Assembly (NCBI GenBank): GCA_037893245.1
Contig: JBAIAA010000096.1
Coordinates: 1,798,001 to 1,862,000, forward strand
Direction of reading: 5' to 3'
From: Crossaster papposus
Taxonomy: Eukaryota; Echinodermata; Asteroidea; Velatida; Solasteridae
DNA: 64,000 nucleotides
Made by a program: the position numbers and the translations under genes. Each line of letters begins with the position of its first letter. Within the stretch, counting starts at the first letter, position 1. This document shows, one piece after another, positions 22,301 to 33,397 of the stretch. The notes beneath the pieces were generated by a model. It saw nothing but the letters and a program-made list of their open reading frames with translations, had not been told where the DNA came from and ran no database searches.

Positions 22301-23919
22301 AACTGCAGACCCTGGCACAACAAGGTCCTCATTAGTCTCCTTATACAGCGTAGCATGGAATAGATAGACCCAGTTCTACCTTGACAAGACACGACGGAAC
22401 TGTTATTCCGGAGGGAGGGCCTCCATTCCGGGAAGGCTCCAGGACAGCCTCGTAAGTACTCTTTTCAGGGCAGATGCTCCCTGTGCCTTCGACAACAACT
22501 CCTTGCCGTGCAGATATGACCCCATGTTCCCCAAGGCATGCCCGTCCACGCTCCCATGGTTAGACTCGAACTTCATGGTCTTTTCTACAAACTGCAGCGC
22601 CTTCTGCCAAGTTACATCTTGACATGGCCAGGGAATCTTTGTCAGGCTGTGTCCACCGTTGATACTTACAAGCCGCTCCCAACACTGTTGCAGCACGTTC
22701 ATGCCAAATATGCCTGGCACACCTTTTTCTAATGTCAGATGTGATGTTTCCTCCCTCAGCACAAGCACTATGCGAGACGCAGCATTGTGCCCGAACACTT
22801 GTACGTCTGTCTCAAAATAACCAGCATAGGGGATGGTTGCCCCGTTGGCTGAAACAATGGAAAAAAGCTCAGGGATTGGTCTCAGCTGAAAACCCCTCGG
22901 ACTCAGGTGCATTCTGAAGTACTGTTCTCCAACCGAAGTGACCTGCGGGCCAGGATCAAGTAGGCACTTTACTACTACGTTCCTGGCACTACTTTTGCTG
23001 CTCGTCTGGATAGCTGCTTGGTAGGCCATTCCAGGTCCGGTTGCTTTGCTGCGTGCCAATTCCTGCCCTTCTCGTTTCAGGGCATACTCCCGCAGGTCTC
23101 GGAAAGAGATCACAGATCTTCGCTCGAACAAGTCTCTACAGATGTTCCGCAGGTAATTGTCGTCCAACCCCTCAATGAGCTGTTTAGCCAGAGCAGAGTT
23201 TGGAGAGGAGAAAAGCTCGACATCACGCCGAGTAAGCCTGAGGAAGCGCTTCTCCAACTCCATAGCAAAATCCCTGATGCCTTCACCTGGGTGTTGCTTC
23301 CTCTCCAAAAGAGCCGCTGTAATTCCCCAACCGCATGTTTTTCACCGTAAGACTCCTGTAGGAAAGCCAAGATCTCGGTGATACCCTCCTCTTTTTGGAG
23401 CAAGGCTTTTACTTCTGCTCGCGGTCCTTCACGGACATAATCCAGAAGGAAATGGCCCCTTTGGTCTTCAGAAATGGAATAGCGCTCAAATGCATTCTTT
23501 ATGCTGGTGAGGAAGTCTTGGATTTCGCCCGCCTTGCCGATCTGGTGACATCACAAGGGGTGCTTGGGGTCTGGAAAGAAGCTTCGTCAGTTGCTCCTGA
23601 AGACCTTGAATCGATGGACTCTCTGCAGTGTTTGCCATTGGCTCTGGTAGTAGCACTGTGTATACACGCACTCTCCATCCATCAGGTGGCGGCTTAATTA
23701 TGTCACCCTGGGCTGGAACAACTACTTTATCTTTCTCCTCGGTGTAAAGTAGGCCAGTAGCAGTAGGGTGTTGTGACCGCAAAACAGTAAGGTGCAACGG
23801 CCCTCCTGCCTCTTCCAATGAAAACCGCTGTACAGACTTGGCACCTTGAACTCTCACATAAGCCATAGCGAGGCCAAGTCACTTTTAAAACTAAATGAAA
23901 GGGAAGGGTGGCTAACAAG

Positions 23920-25612
23920 GTTCACCCAAACACCTTGACCTTATCAATGTAACAAAGAAGTTAACAATTCTCAACTTCTATTAGGATGCCACTTCAAATG
24001 CAACAATCCCAAACACTAAATTGGAAACCTATCTGAATCTTGAACGCTCTTACAATGATATGGTAAGTATGATACCTCGGTATAAAATCAAAAATGTCTA
24101 ATACACATCATTACAAGTGTGCATCCATTTTCAGTGTGTTACGCAGTGGCACTACTGCAAATATCAATCGACACACACAAATTCCACAGGATTGTACCTT
24201 TAAATTCGACTTGTGATTGACGCTATAACTACAATAAAGGCTCGCGAAAATTACCCAACCTCGGGCAGAGCTACATCAATATACAAATTAGAATCAACTC
24301 GATAATTAAAGAATGTGATGCGTAATCTAATACTGTGAATGAAATTACCAATCCATACAAATTATGTTACTTCCAAAGTATCAATTTAACCTCTGGCAAA
24401 GCACCACTTGGTAATTACTTTTCCAAACACAAGATCTGTAATTACATGCAAAACTGCGTACAACCGGTAGAATCAATAACTTTACCGCAAACAAACAAAA
24501 TCCCAGCACCAACACTCCAATTGGACAAAGAGAAATTCCCCAAAACACAACTTGGGTATAACTATGGGCAAATTACATGAAACAATTTATAAATCAACCT
24601 GCTATCAATTTGCTACAGCAAGTGAGAAATTTAAATGAGCAAAAGCAGAACAAAAGGACACCACTCCTCTTTATATAAGATACAATTCCACAAACACCTT
24701 TGATATTGCAGTACTCAGAAGTTGTTGCTTTTGAAAATAATAACTTAAACTGGGTGTATAATTTTTGCAACAATGTTTAAAACAATTTTGTTTTTTAATT
24801 TGCACAAAAATGGCTAAAACCGAAAATAATCACCGTCAGTTCAATTTCTGTGCCGCAGCTCTACTACGTTTCCAGCTCCCTCGGGGACAATTTGATTTCC
24901 GCGTCTGCTTCACACTCCACTATCCTGCCGACTACGCTTGTGAGAATCTCTCCGGACGGGGTGGAGTTGGAAGATGTTGCAGCAATAGTGTGGGTTGTAG
25001 GCTGTAGGCCTAGTAGTGGGCCGAGACCGACTGGTGAAGAGCTCTGGGTCTGGGTATAATGGTGCCTGGTCCATAGAACGGAGAGGGGGAGGGCAACACA
25101 GGCACGCCGGTCCTAGTGAACGGGAGACACTTTTACAATAGCTTACTTGCCTCGTCAGTTTAATCTTGCCAAACTGCCAGCCCAGCTGCCAATTCTCACT
25201 GTGTGAGAATTCGGCAGTGTGGCCAAATACAAAAGATACAAATTACAAACATGTCGATGTTTCAAAGATAAAATTACAATAAACAAATACATGTTGATCT
25301 ATTTCCCCAATGAAATAAACAATCTTTGCATGAAACAAGGATTCCCGGCTCAGGCAATGCTTAACATAGAGGAGCAGGCTCACATATACACATGCTGATC
25401 AGGCACATTCATACACACTATCAACCACTTTCATACACACCAGTCCTCAAATGATCAGGAAAAGCCATTATTTACTTGTATGATATTACATGTATTCCCT
25501 AAATGTACTTAACGTTGTACTTAACACAATAACCACGCTGTCATGTTGCACGTGTATGCATATACCACACGCACAATGTTCGCTAAAATCTCCACTAGAA
25601 GCTCACACTTTA
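23920..25612 (-). other. Gypsy-1 leader, no gene seen
   Basis: The 1.7 kb between the gag-like region and the primer-binding site has no useful frame. It contains a third copy of the LTR phrase TGTGAGAATTCGGCAGTGTGG at 25201, joined to an inverted half (GCCAATTCTCAC), and simple AT-rich sequence. A leader this long is unusual and may include another insertion. Confidence 0.45.
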
Positions 25613-25625
25613 GAGCCCCAAACCA
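25613..25625 (-). promoter_or_regulatory. Gypsy-1 tRNA primer-binding site
   Basis: Directly inside the 5' LTR, the minus strand reads TGGTTTGGGGCTC, the complement of a tRNA 3' end GAGCCCCAAACCA that closes with CCA. Position and TGG start are right for a primer-binding site. I do not assign the tRNA. Confidence 0.7.
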
Positions 25626-25841
25626 ACTTTTATATCTTATCAAAACTTTACGTTAATGGCTCCAGTATTATCTATAACCACTAGCGGACAAATCTTAATG
25701 CAATATTAAGTTGACAACGTACCTGTGTGAGAATTCGGCAGTGTGGTGCCGGTCAAGGGTCACACAAGGCACAGGTCATGTACAAAATGAGAGGGCGTGG
25801 CTTGTAACTAACACTGCGTACTCACCCACGCACACTCTACA
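25626..25841 (-). repeat. Gypsy-1 5' LTR
   Basis: Pairs with 12421-12683; differs by a few percent and lacks a block of about 50 bases. No matching short target duplication is evident at the outer edges. Confidence 0.8.
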
Positions 25842-28650
25842 GTAGCATGAACAGAGTAAAGTAAATCACAGTGAAATATCTCCCAAGGGCCACTATAAAG
25901 TAAACTAAATCGCTAAATAGAAATGGTCACCATTTTATCAGAAATACCTTGTGCACAAAAGTCAACAGTAGACATTTGTTTCCATCATAAACTGATGACT
26001 AGAAGATGATTGATGAAGTTGTTAACACACTTTAGTACACGAATCACAATAAATCGAAATAATCGAAATAATCGAAATCGAAGTGTTCATTGGTACTTTG
26101 ACCACAATATTCAGTCAGCCACTCTGATCCTTGCAAGCTCTGTAGTGCAGCTGAGACGTCTCAAATTGAAAGTAGGATAGTAGGAGACCAGCCTGTAGGT
26201 CCCGTGACCAATTTCTGGGAACAAAGGTTTGAGAGTGTTTTTGTGTTCCCTGATGAATACCGAACAATTTTGACTTTGGCTGCCCCCTTGAAAATGGCTG
26301 GCATTTCCGGGAGGGGTCAACAAAGGTCATACAGGGGTCAACATTCAAATATATTCCAATCGTGTCAATATGCATATCAAATTACTCGTCTAGTCATAAG
26401 GATTCCAAAAATGTATAGTTTGCTAGCCCTCCGACGACCTTAAATGAGGGCGCAGTGGTAAAAAACGTCGAAAGGTCAACGCACTTTTGACTGGTGGTCA
26501 AATTCTCCAACACAGTTAATATTATCCGATTCTAATGATTTTAGTGTATAATAATATGTTTACTGATATGGCAAATTCCAACTTTTGAAATTAAAAGTGG
26601 TTGCCATAACCTTGACATTTCAAAATGGCTGCTAAAAGGTTAGCATAAATTAGCCAAAAACAACAATTTTTTTTCCCAAACCCATGGATAAGAAATTATT
26701 AAATGTTTGTCACCGAAACGTCACGAACAATTGAAACACTCCATTTTTAAAACTTTTGAAAAAAATAGGAAAGAGAAACCGGTTTATGCAGGTATACTTT
26801 AAGGAATGATCAGTTTATTTTGTTGTGTTTGTTTGATCAATCCTAGAGTTAGCTACAGTGAATCAGAACTCATTCTATATGGGAAGGGGAGGGTATTTAT
26901 GGGCGTTGTCACAAGTCAGAACTATTTCTCATCGTTTTCGTTATTTTTTTGGAGATGCTGAAACAGTTCTCGGCTGCGTGAAGTATCATAGGATTTTATG
27001 TTTGTGGCTGGTCTGCCGAGATAAATCTGTATATTTATGATTTGCTGGTATGCCAGTAGTGTGGTTGCGTAACTATACTGCCCAGAGCGTCATTCTTAAT
27101 TTAAGTTTTTTTCTTAGTGATATACGTTTCTGCGAGATTGCAGTCAGTAGGAATGGGGGGGGGGGGGGGGTACGTGTACAAGTTTCAAGAGAACCTCTCC
27201 ATGTTTTTCTTTATTTTGTTTGTACGTTATCTAGTGGGTATGCCAAATAGTGGTTGTTTGACTGGCCTCTCCAGATGGTAATTCGTAACTCTTTCCCCCT
27301 CTTTTTTGTGTAAGACAGGCATGGGGGGGGGGGGGGGGGGGTCAGTTCTAGCCACATTATCTCTGCCAGACGACAGTCAGTGGTTGGAGTCTGTGGACGG
27401 GCAAATACATCAAACGTCTGAAGGCCAATTAGGTTAGACATTCCCTAAAAGTGGGAGTTTTAAACTCTGGTTTTGTCGACGCGATGGCTGGTTTGTGTAT
27501 TGCAACAGTGGTCCTTTGTTTTCAGTTCACTCGGTGATTTATTATTACCGATGAAAGAGTTGGATGATGAACAGTGCAACAAAGCAAGAAAATCATCATT
27601 GGACAATGTGTTTAGAAAGAACTGTGTTATTGTTGGCCAAGGATCCCGATTCAAATTTTTCTGTAGCCCTTTTGCCAGCCGTTTTGAATGTTCATAGTCA
27701 AGGTAAGCACTTTTACTTTTGAAAGTTGTATAGTTAAATTTGCCATGTCAGAAAACATATTATTAGGCACTAAAATCATTAGAATCGGACAATGTTAACC
27801 GTGTTGGTGAATTTGACCACCAGTCAAAAGTGCGTTGACCTTTCGACGTTTTTGACCACAGCGCCCTCATTTAAGGTCGGAGGTATAGCAAACTATACAT
27901 TTTTGAAATCCTCATGACTAGACGAGTAATTTGATATGCATATCGACATGATTGGAATATATTTGAATTTTGACCCCTGTATGACCTTTGTTGACCCCTC
28001 CCGGAAATGCCCAGCATTTTCAAGGGGGCAGCCCAAGTCAAAATTGTTCGGTATTCATCAGGGAACACAAAAACACTTTCAAACCTTTGTTCCCAGAATT
28101 TGGTCACGGGACCTACAGGCTGGTCTCCTACTAGGAGGTCCTTGTTTCAAGTCCGATCTGAGCCATTTTCTCACAAGCTGCCACGTTGTTTTTAGCAAAT
28201 TAAGTCGTAACAAAGTACTTAGAAGAGTAGATGAAATAAGAGCAAAATTCTGATTTTGCTGGCAGTCTACAGATCAAAAGCTCCCTCTGTAGCAGAAATA
28301 ATTATTTCTTTTCATACAAAATCTCAGTCCCACATGTTGCTCCATGTACCACTGCAGCATAAATTACCGCCCTTCATTTTGAATGTGTAAAACACAGCCA
28401 TTTGTTGCAAACACAGAGCTCACGATCCTACCTAAATTCATGCAGCAACTAGCTAGAACTGGATTGTCAAATCCATCTTCATTAGTCGAATCGAGACATT
28501 AACATGGCTAATAAGGGAACAAGCTTCATGCCCACGTCAGCAGCAATCAGGGGACATCGTTGCAATATATAAACACAGCCAGGATTCTCAATAATACAAC
28601 ATTTTGTCAGTATTTGGCATCTGATCGACACATTATAGTCTCTAATTACG
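25842..28650. repeat. GPCR-unit flank, third copy, without receptor
   Basis: 25860-26177 matches the spacer at 9307-9745. After the fold-back insertion the match continues at 28134-28620 with the receptor downstream flank (9750-10200 and 5590-5900). Similarity fades near 28650, before a receptor would be expected, and none is found. The third unit is therefore partial, or its receptor is deleted. Confidence 0.75.
26178..28133. mobile_element. 1.96-kb fold-back element, arms about 430 bp
   Basis: The arms are 26178-26612 and about 27700-28133. Both begin TAGTAGGAGACCAGCC when read inward, and share long blocks such as CAATTTTGACTTGGGCTGCCCCC and TGCGTTGACCTTTCGACG in opposite orientation. GGA flanks both sides; the unoccupied sister site at about 9743 reads GTAGGAGG with a single GGA, so the target duplication is 3 bases. 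The loop (26613-27700) has two long G runs and no recognisable transposase. Confidence 0.85.
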
Positions 28651-30367
28651 TTTTCTAATTACGTTACTAATTACGTTTTCCAAAACCGCAATAACCTGTT
28701 TATTGATTCTCTCTGATGCCTTAGTTGATGGAGATAATTTAGAAAACTTTATTTACTATGGAGGCAGTGATATACAAATAGTAATTTAAATGCAGGACGG
28801 TAAGTTACGAGTACTTATAAGTAACGTACGTGTGCAAATCCCCGTCATCTGATTGGGTGGTCATTGATTACGTGTTATTCAGTTATTCATCCAAACGAAC
28901 ACAGCACACATCTGCACAGCAAAAATAAAGGTTTCATTTCACGATAAATGAAAGTTCCATCGGGTCCCGTTTTCAGCAACTCTGATGAGGACTTATTTAT
29001 TAAATTCCCAGTGGTTAACTTGCCATCTAACTCTGAGCTAAATTGTCATGCACAGAAATGCATTTATCGTGCACTTACAGATAAATACATATTTTTTTTA
29101 CAATTCTATATTTCAAATTAGAATTAGAATTAGAATTATGAACTAATCCGCAATATTACTCTACATTCACGAAGACGCACCTTCAATGCCCAAAACATTA
29201 AGCCAGTTATTGTACAAAAACAACTGCAATATAATGAATTATCACTTTCTGCCTGCCATTTTTGAGTTTTGCCTCTACATTTTTTAGATTTAAGCAACTG
29301 TATTGCTTTCAAAAACCCAAACACCCCAACAAACAAACAAACGAACAAACAAATCAACTGATTATTCCTAAAGTTTGCCTGTGTAAACCGGTTTCTCCTT
29401 GTCATTTTCTTTCAAAAGTACTTCATCTTTAATTAATAAAACCTAATAGTATGACAGAAAAAAGTAAAACAAAACAGCGTTATCCACGTCCCTTAATTTA
29501 ATTTACATTCCCAGGTGACCCAGAATCGTTAACAAAATGTAAGCTGCATGTATGATTACACCCCTTCCCAATAAACACAGCAACCTAAACCACTGCTACC
29601 CTTTAAGCTTAAACGTTAATATTATTAATTTAACGTTTACTGCTACCATTTAAGCTTAAACGTTAATATTATTAATTTAACGTTTATATTATTGTCCATT
29701 AAGTTTCCACACAAACCTGACAACATTACTGTTGTGGTCTAGCTATTACGTCTCCATATAAACATAAACTAACACAGGGATGAGATTGTTAATTAGGAAC
29801 AAAGTCTGAAAAGTAATTAAAGGTTTGAAAAGTTAATACCTTTATTTACTAATAATGCCTTTCTACAGGATTCAAAATGTCTGAATTCAGATAAAAGTCT
29901 CGTTTAAACGTTTGCGATTTTGGGTAACTACCAATTCCAAACTACACATATTTCTATTCTATTTGTGTTTTCATGCTTTACTGACTGTGAAGTATCAACC
30001 TATAGGCCTACACCTGCTACCCGTTAGCTTCAATTCAATCTTCAGTCTCATTCTCAAAATCTGTTGTATACCATTGTTCTTTAGCTGTATGTAGTCATCT
30101 CTTGTTAACTGCGTGTTTCACATAAGACCTTAAAAAGCCATAATAAAAGTACCTCCGTACATCTGTAGTACATCTGTGAAGTTTCAGTTATAATGTCAGT
30201 TATAACGGTACCGGTACGTGTACATGTTAATGTGGTCAATAGGAAAAGTTAACATTAAGCCTGCCTGTTTCGAGAAATATAGATTTCGAGGGAACATTTT
30301 GTTCTATTTTGACAAAATTGGTGTCAAAATGAATGCAAGATACCAGCAAACCAGCAAACAAGCCAGG
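28651..30367. other. Intergenic, AT-rich
   Basis: No gene seen. 29597-29690 is a two-unit direct repeat of about 53 bases containing TTTAAGCTTAAACGTTAATATTATTAATTTAACGTTTA-type sequence in blocks. 28660-28690 repeats AATTACGTT three times. The rest has no structure I can name. Confidence 0.45.
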
Positions 30368-30725
30368 AAAAATGGGAATGATTCTAAACGTACATTGCGA
30401 CGGTATAGGCGAAACTGTATATAGAGGGGGTGACGGCCACGCCCCCCTTAAGTTTATTAGTCTGATCTAAAATGACTCTTATGAAATATTTTTATGATCG
30501 ACAGGTGCAAAGGCGTCAATACAAACCGGTTTTGTTTTCGTCTCTACAGTTGCGTTGCTACGGCATCAGCGAAAATGAAAAGGAGGGGGTGGTAGCAACA
30601 CCCACCCCCGCGCATTTTGCGCTGCTCTTAAGTTAATTAGTCCGATCTAAAATCGCTCTTAAGTTATATTTCCAATATCCACAAGTGCCAAGCTATCAAA
30701 TAAAACTGTTTCGTTCTCGTTCCCA
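30368..30725. repeat. Two-unit direct duplication, about 190 bp
   Basis: Both units carry CCCCCTTAAGTTNATTAGTC-like sequence, GATCTAAAATNGCTCTTA and a CGTCTC/CGTTCC end. A GC-rich hairpin (GGGGGTGGTAGCAACACCCACCCCC) lies at 30585-30609, inside the second unit. Confidence 0.6.
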
Positions 30726-31606
30726 AAATGTTGATTAAAATGGCCTCATTTGGCATGGCGCTAATTAGCCTTTGTCTGATCTTGGTGCAACTTAAGACCA
30801 CCCATTCAGTGATCAGGGTCGATGATACTATGATTTAGGACAATACAGGGATTTGTTCCCGAAATTATGATTAAACCCTATCCAGCTCTCAGTCTATAAG
30901 CCCTATTTCCCGAGACCAGTACGTACCTTGGACGACAGACAGTCCCAGCAGCAGCGACTACATTCAACATTCAGCATTTGTGCGGTGCATCAACGAACTC
31001 GCGATGCGGAGACAAATTATTGTTCCACACCATTTCGCCTTGCTAAATTACATATTGTAGAAAAATCCCAACGAAAATATGGCGAAAATATGGTACAAAA
31101 GTGGCGAATAGTTAAATTCGATCAACTAGATTTTAGACTATTTGGATAATTTGATGCCTTCTCAAGCTAGTTGGAGCCGGAATTCGTCATCTGCAATCGT
31201 CTGCAAGCTTCCATAGAACTGATGGTCCGGATGGTCGGAAAGACATAGTTGAACTCAGGTGAACTGTTAGTGTTTGTGACTTGTATGTTCCAGTTTGTGG
31301 ACAGTTTTTCATGCCAACAGTTACTTTTTATCCAGCAATTGATAGAATCCCTACTTTTTTGATGTTGCAAAAAAAATATTCCCTCAAAATTGAGGCTCGA
31401 ACCTACGTTTGTGGCATACACAAATAAATTCAGAGGCAAATGAAGCTCGGACCAACCCCTATTTTTCAATGTTGTTTTTTATGAAAAAGTGTGTCAGCAA
31501 CCCGGTTAGAACCACCCCACCCCTACCTGATATCGAATTTGTTTTTCTTCCGAAGACCCCTAGAGAAACCACAACATTCCGCACGCACAATGACCACCAC
31601 AAAGGA
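30726..31606. other. Intergenic, no gene seen
   Basis: A 73-codon open frame at 30928-31149 has no recognisable domain, no splice context and no repeat-free support. I see nothing else. Confidence 0.35.
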
Positions 31607-31800
31607 GGTGGGGAGGGGTGGGGAGGGGAGGGGAGGGGGGAGGGGAGGGGAGGGGAGGGGGGGGGGGGCTTCGTCTTATTTCTTGCTGGTTTCACACCCA
31701 CTGATCCTGGGTGTTTCCCCAGGATATTCTTCTGGTGTTTTCTTTGATCCCACCTCTAAAACTGTACTTTCTTCTCATTGTCTTCTCTCACCGCAAATTA
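31607..31800 (+). repeat. GGGGA simple repeat and SINE-B tail
   Basis: 31607-31668 is a purine run of GGGGA/GGGGT units. It is followed by a SINE body piece (TGTTTCCCCAGGATATTC, CACCTCTAAAACTGTAC, TGTCTTCTCTCACCG) that recurs at 35495-35570 and, reversed, at 48340-48450. Confidence 0.65.
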
Positions 31801-32770
31801 CTTTAAAATGACGGGAATTAAATGTGAAGTACAGAGACCGGGTTAAAAACAAGATAACTTACAGCAATAATACGTATGAACAAAAAGTGATTATAGCTGA
31901 TAATGGGCAACACGTGCTTTTTTAATAAGTTGGTTAGAATTTGGATACAACAGTTGTACCTGTTGATTCTACATCGAACAGAAGTCAAATAACGCGAATT
32001 TCTTAAGTTATTTTTCCTGTGGGAGCCAGTTTCGTAAACAGTTCTGCCGAAATTAGGGGTCAACTTATCGTCTTTAGAATGCTGGGGAAATGTTTATTTA
32101 ACGGTTGGTTATCTCATAGGGCCTATGAGTGATTCATACAAGGATCATGAGTAAGTATTATACAAAAAGCTCGTCTTTTGCAGTTCAACACTGACAACTC
32201 AGTTGTTCCTTAGTTCCAGAAAACCAAAAGGGGGAGGTGCTCATAACAGGTCTAATGTATTGGATAATACACAATTATTCTAAGGACAAAAACTGGTGTT
32301 ACAACTCTTCAGCTGTTTTATATACTACAGTCAGTTTTCGGTAAAAAAAAATGTAGTATATAAAATCAATTTGATTGCCACAAGCGCGATGTTCTCCTGA
32401 GAAATTGTTATGCAAGCACTCCAAATATTATTTTGATACCTCGTAATGATTTAAATAAACTATTTTATTCTACTGATTTGGGAGTTAATACTTTTGCGAG
32501 GGAATGAAATTATTACATATGCTTTACCTGCACCGAAAGGCGGACAACTCATGAATGCGCCTTAAAATACTGAACCCATCCCAGTTTGGACCACCCCATA
32601 TCTTTAGTTGGGGATGGCCAAGCTCTAGTTGGGGACATGGCCGTAACTGGGGCGTATTTTATATTGGTACTCGCACTGTGTGATGATCAAAGATCGTAGA
32701 GCGCCGGTGCTCTATATGTGGTCTTTAATTATGATCCCTGACATGTATACGTGCAATTGATGGCTAGCTT
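31801..32770. other. Intergenic, no gene seen
   Basis: AT-rich. A small hairpin near 32325-32365 (ATATACTACA / TGTAGTATAT) is the only structure I notice. Confidence 0.35.
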
Positions 32771-32940
32771 CGGCACCCGCATTATGTATTCGCCGCTGGT
32801 AAAATTAATATGGATCACCTAATGTATGCATCCTCGCATCACTTGTGAAGGCATGTGATGCATACATTAAACCTATGCATTAACTTCATAGTTTTACCAG
32901 CGTCGAATGCATGGAGTATAATTGCTGCGACGACTGGGCG
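32771..32940. repeat. Hairpin MITE-like repeat
   Basis: The left arm ATTCGCCGCTGGTAAAA pairs with the right arm TTTTACCAGCGTCGAAT, and inner blocks CTAATGTATGCATC / GATGCATACATTA pair as well. It lies about 370 bases upstream of the receptor gene's start codon and could overlap its promoter. Confidence 0.65.
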
Positions 32941-33306
32941 CTGTCCAGTCCGCGCATGCCATCACCACGATGTGCTGTTGAACCGTCTAGCTAGCTGTGC
33001 AGTGCGTAGTGCAACGTCAAGGAGATAGTTACACGTTAAAATAACGGGCTTACTAATTTCTACCCCAACAAATATTCGTTAACTCTTATCGTGGTCCCTG
33101 TTTACACCGGATAATTCTTTACAAATTCAACCTCCATGAATTAAAGCTGCCGTCCAAAAATTATACTTTGTCTTTTCTGCTTTGTCTTTTCTGCTTCGTG
33201 CAGTCTTCCCAGTCGCTTCTGTGATAACGTCGATGACTGTGTTCCTAGCCTCCACGGTTAATAAGGTTCGTCCCTCCATTCATTGCTCGTCTCAATTTTG
33301 CAACAT

Positions 33307-33397
33307 ATGGCTGTCAACTTGATTTGTGTGGAGCTCGTGGTAGCGCTACTGGGATTATGGGCTAGGATCTGCGGCTGTGTGCAGTTTGGTGACCAAG
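33307..33397 (+). CDS. Exon 1: signal peptide
   Basis: ATG at 33307 opens 30 codons plus one base and ends at CAAG|GTAGGT. It begins MAVNLICVELVVALLGLWA, a clear hydrophobic core, with likely cleavage near residues 22-25. Phase 1 matches the next exon, which continues D-W-T. The upstream 100 bases are pyrimidine-rich, as in a 5' leader. Confidence 0.7.

Larger units (their letters stand above)
12421..25841 (-). mobile_element. Gypsy-type LTR retrotransposon fossil (Gypsy-1), nested insertions
   Basis: Minus-strand order: 5' LTR (25626-25841), primer site, a long leader (about 1.7 kb), gag-like region (about 23.1-23.9 kb), protease region (about 22.4-23.0 kb), reverse transcriptase (about 21.2-22.2 kb), RNase H (about 20.6-21.0 kb), integrase (about 19.4-20.6 kb) with an H2C2-type N part and the DDE core (DRGRNFESQ, TTPYYPAGNGQCERYNR), a pol tail that resumes at about 14.4 kb and again at 12.9-13.1 kb, polypurine tract, 3' LTR (12421-12683). 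A LINE and a TIR element sit inside the pol tail. Without them the element is about 7.3 kb. It is broken, with roughly eight or more breaks. The two LTRs differ by only a few percent plus some indels, so it is fairly young. Confidence 0.9.

Noticed and set aside
31459-31811. Gly/Pro-rich frames
   Set aside because: Produced by the GGGGA simple repeat and SINE-B.
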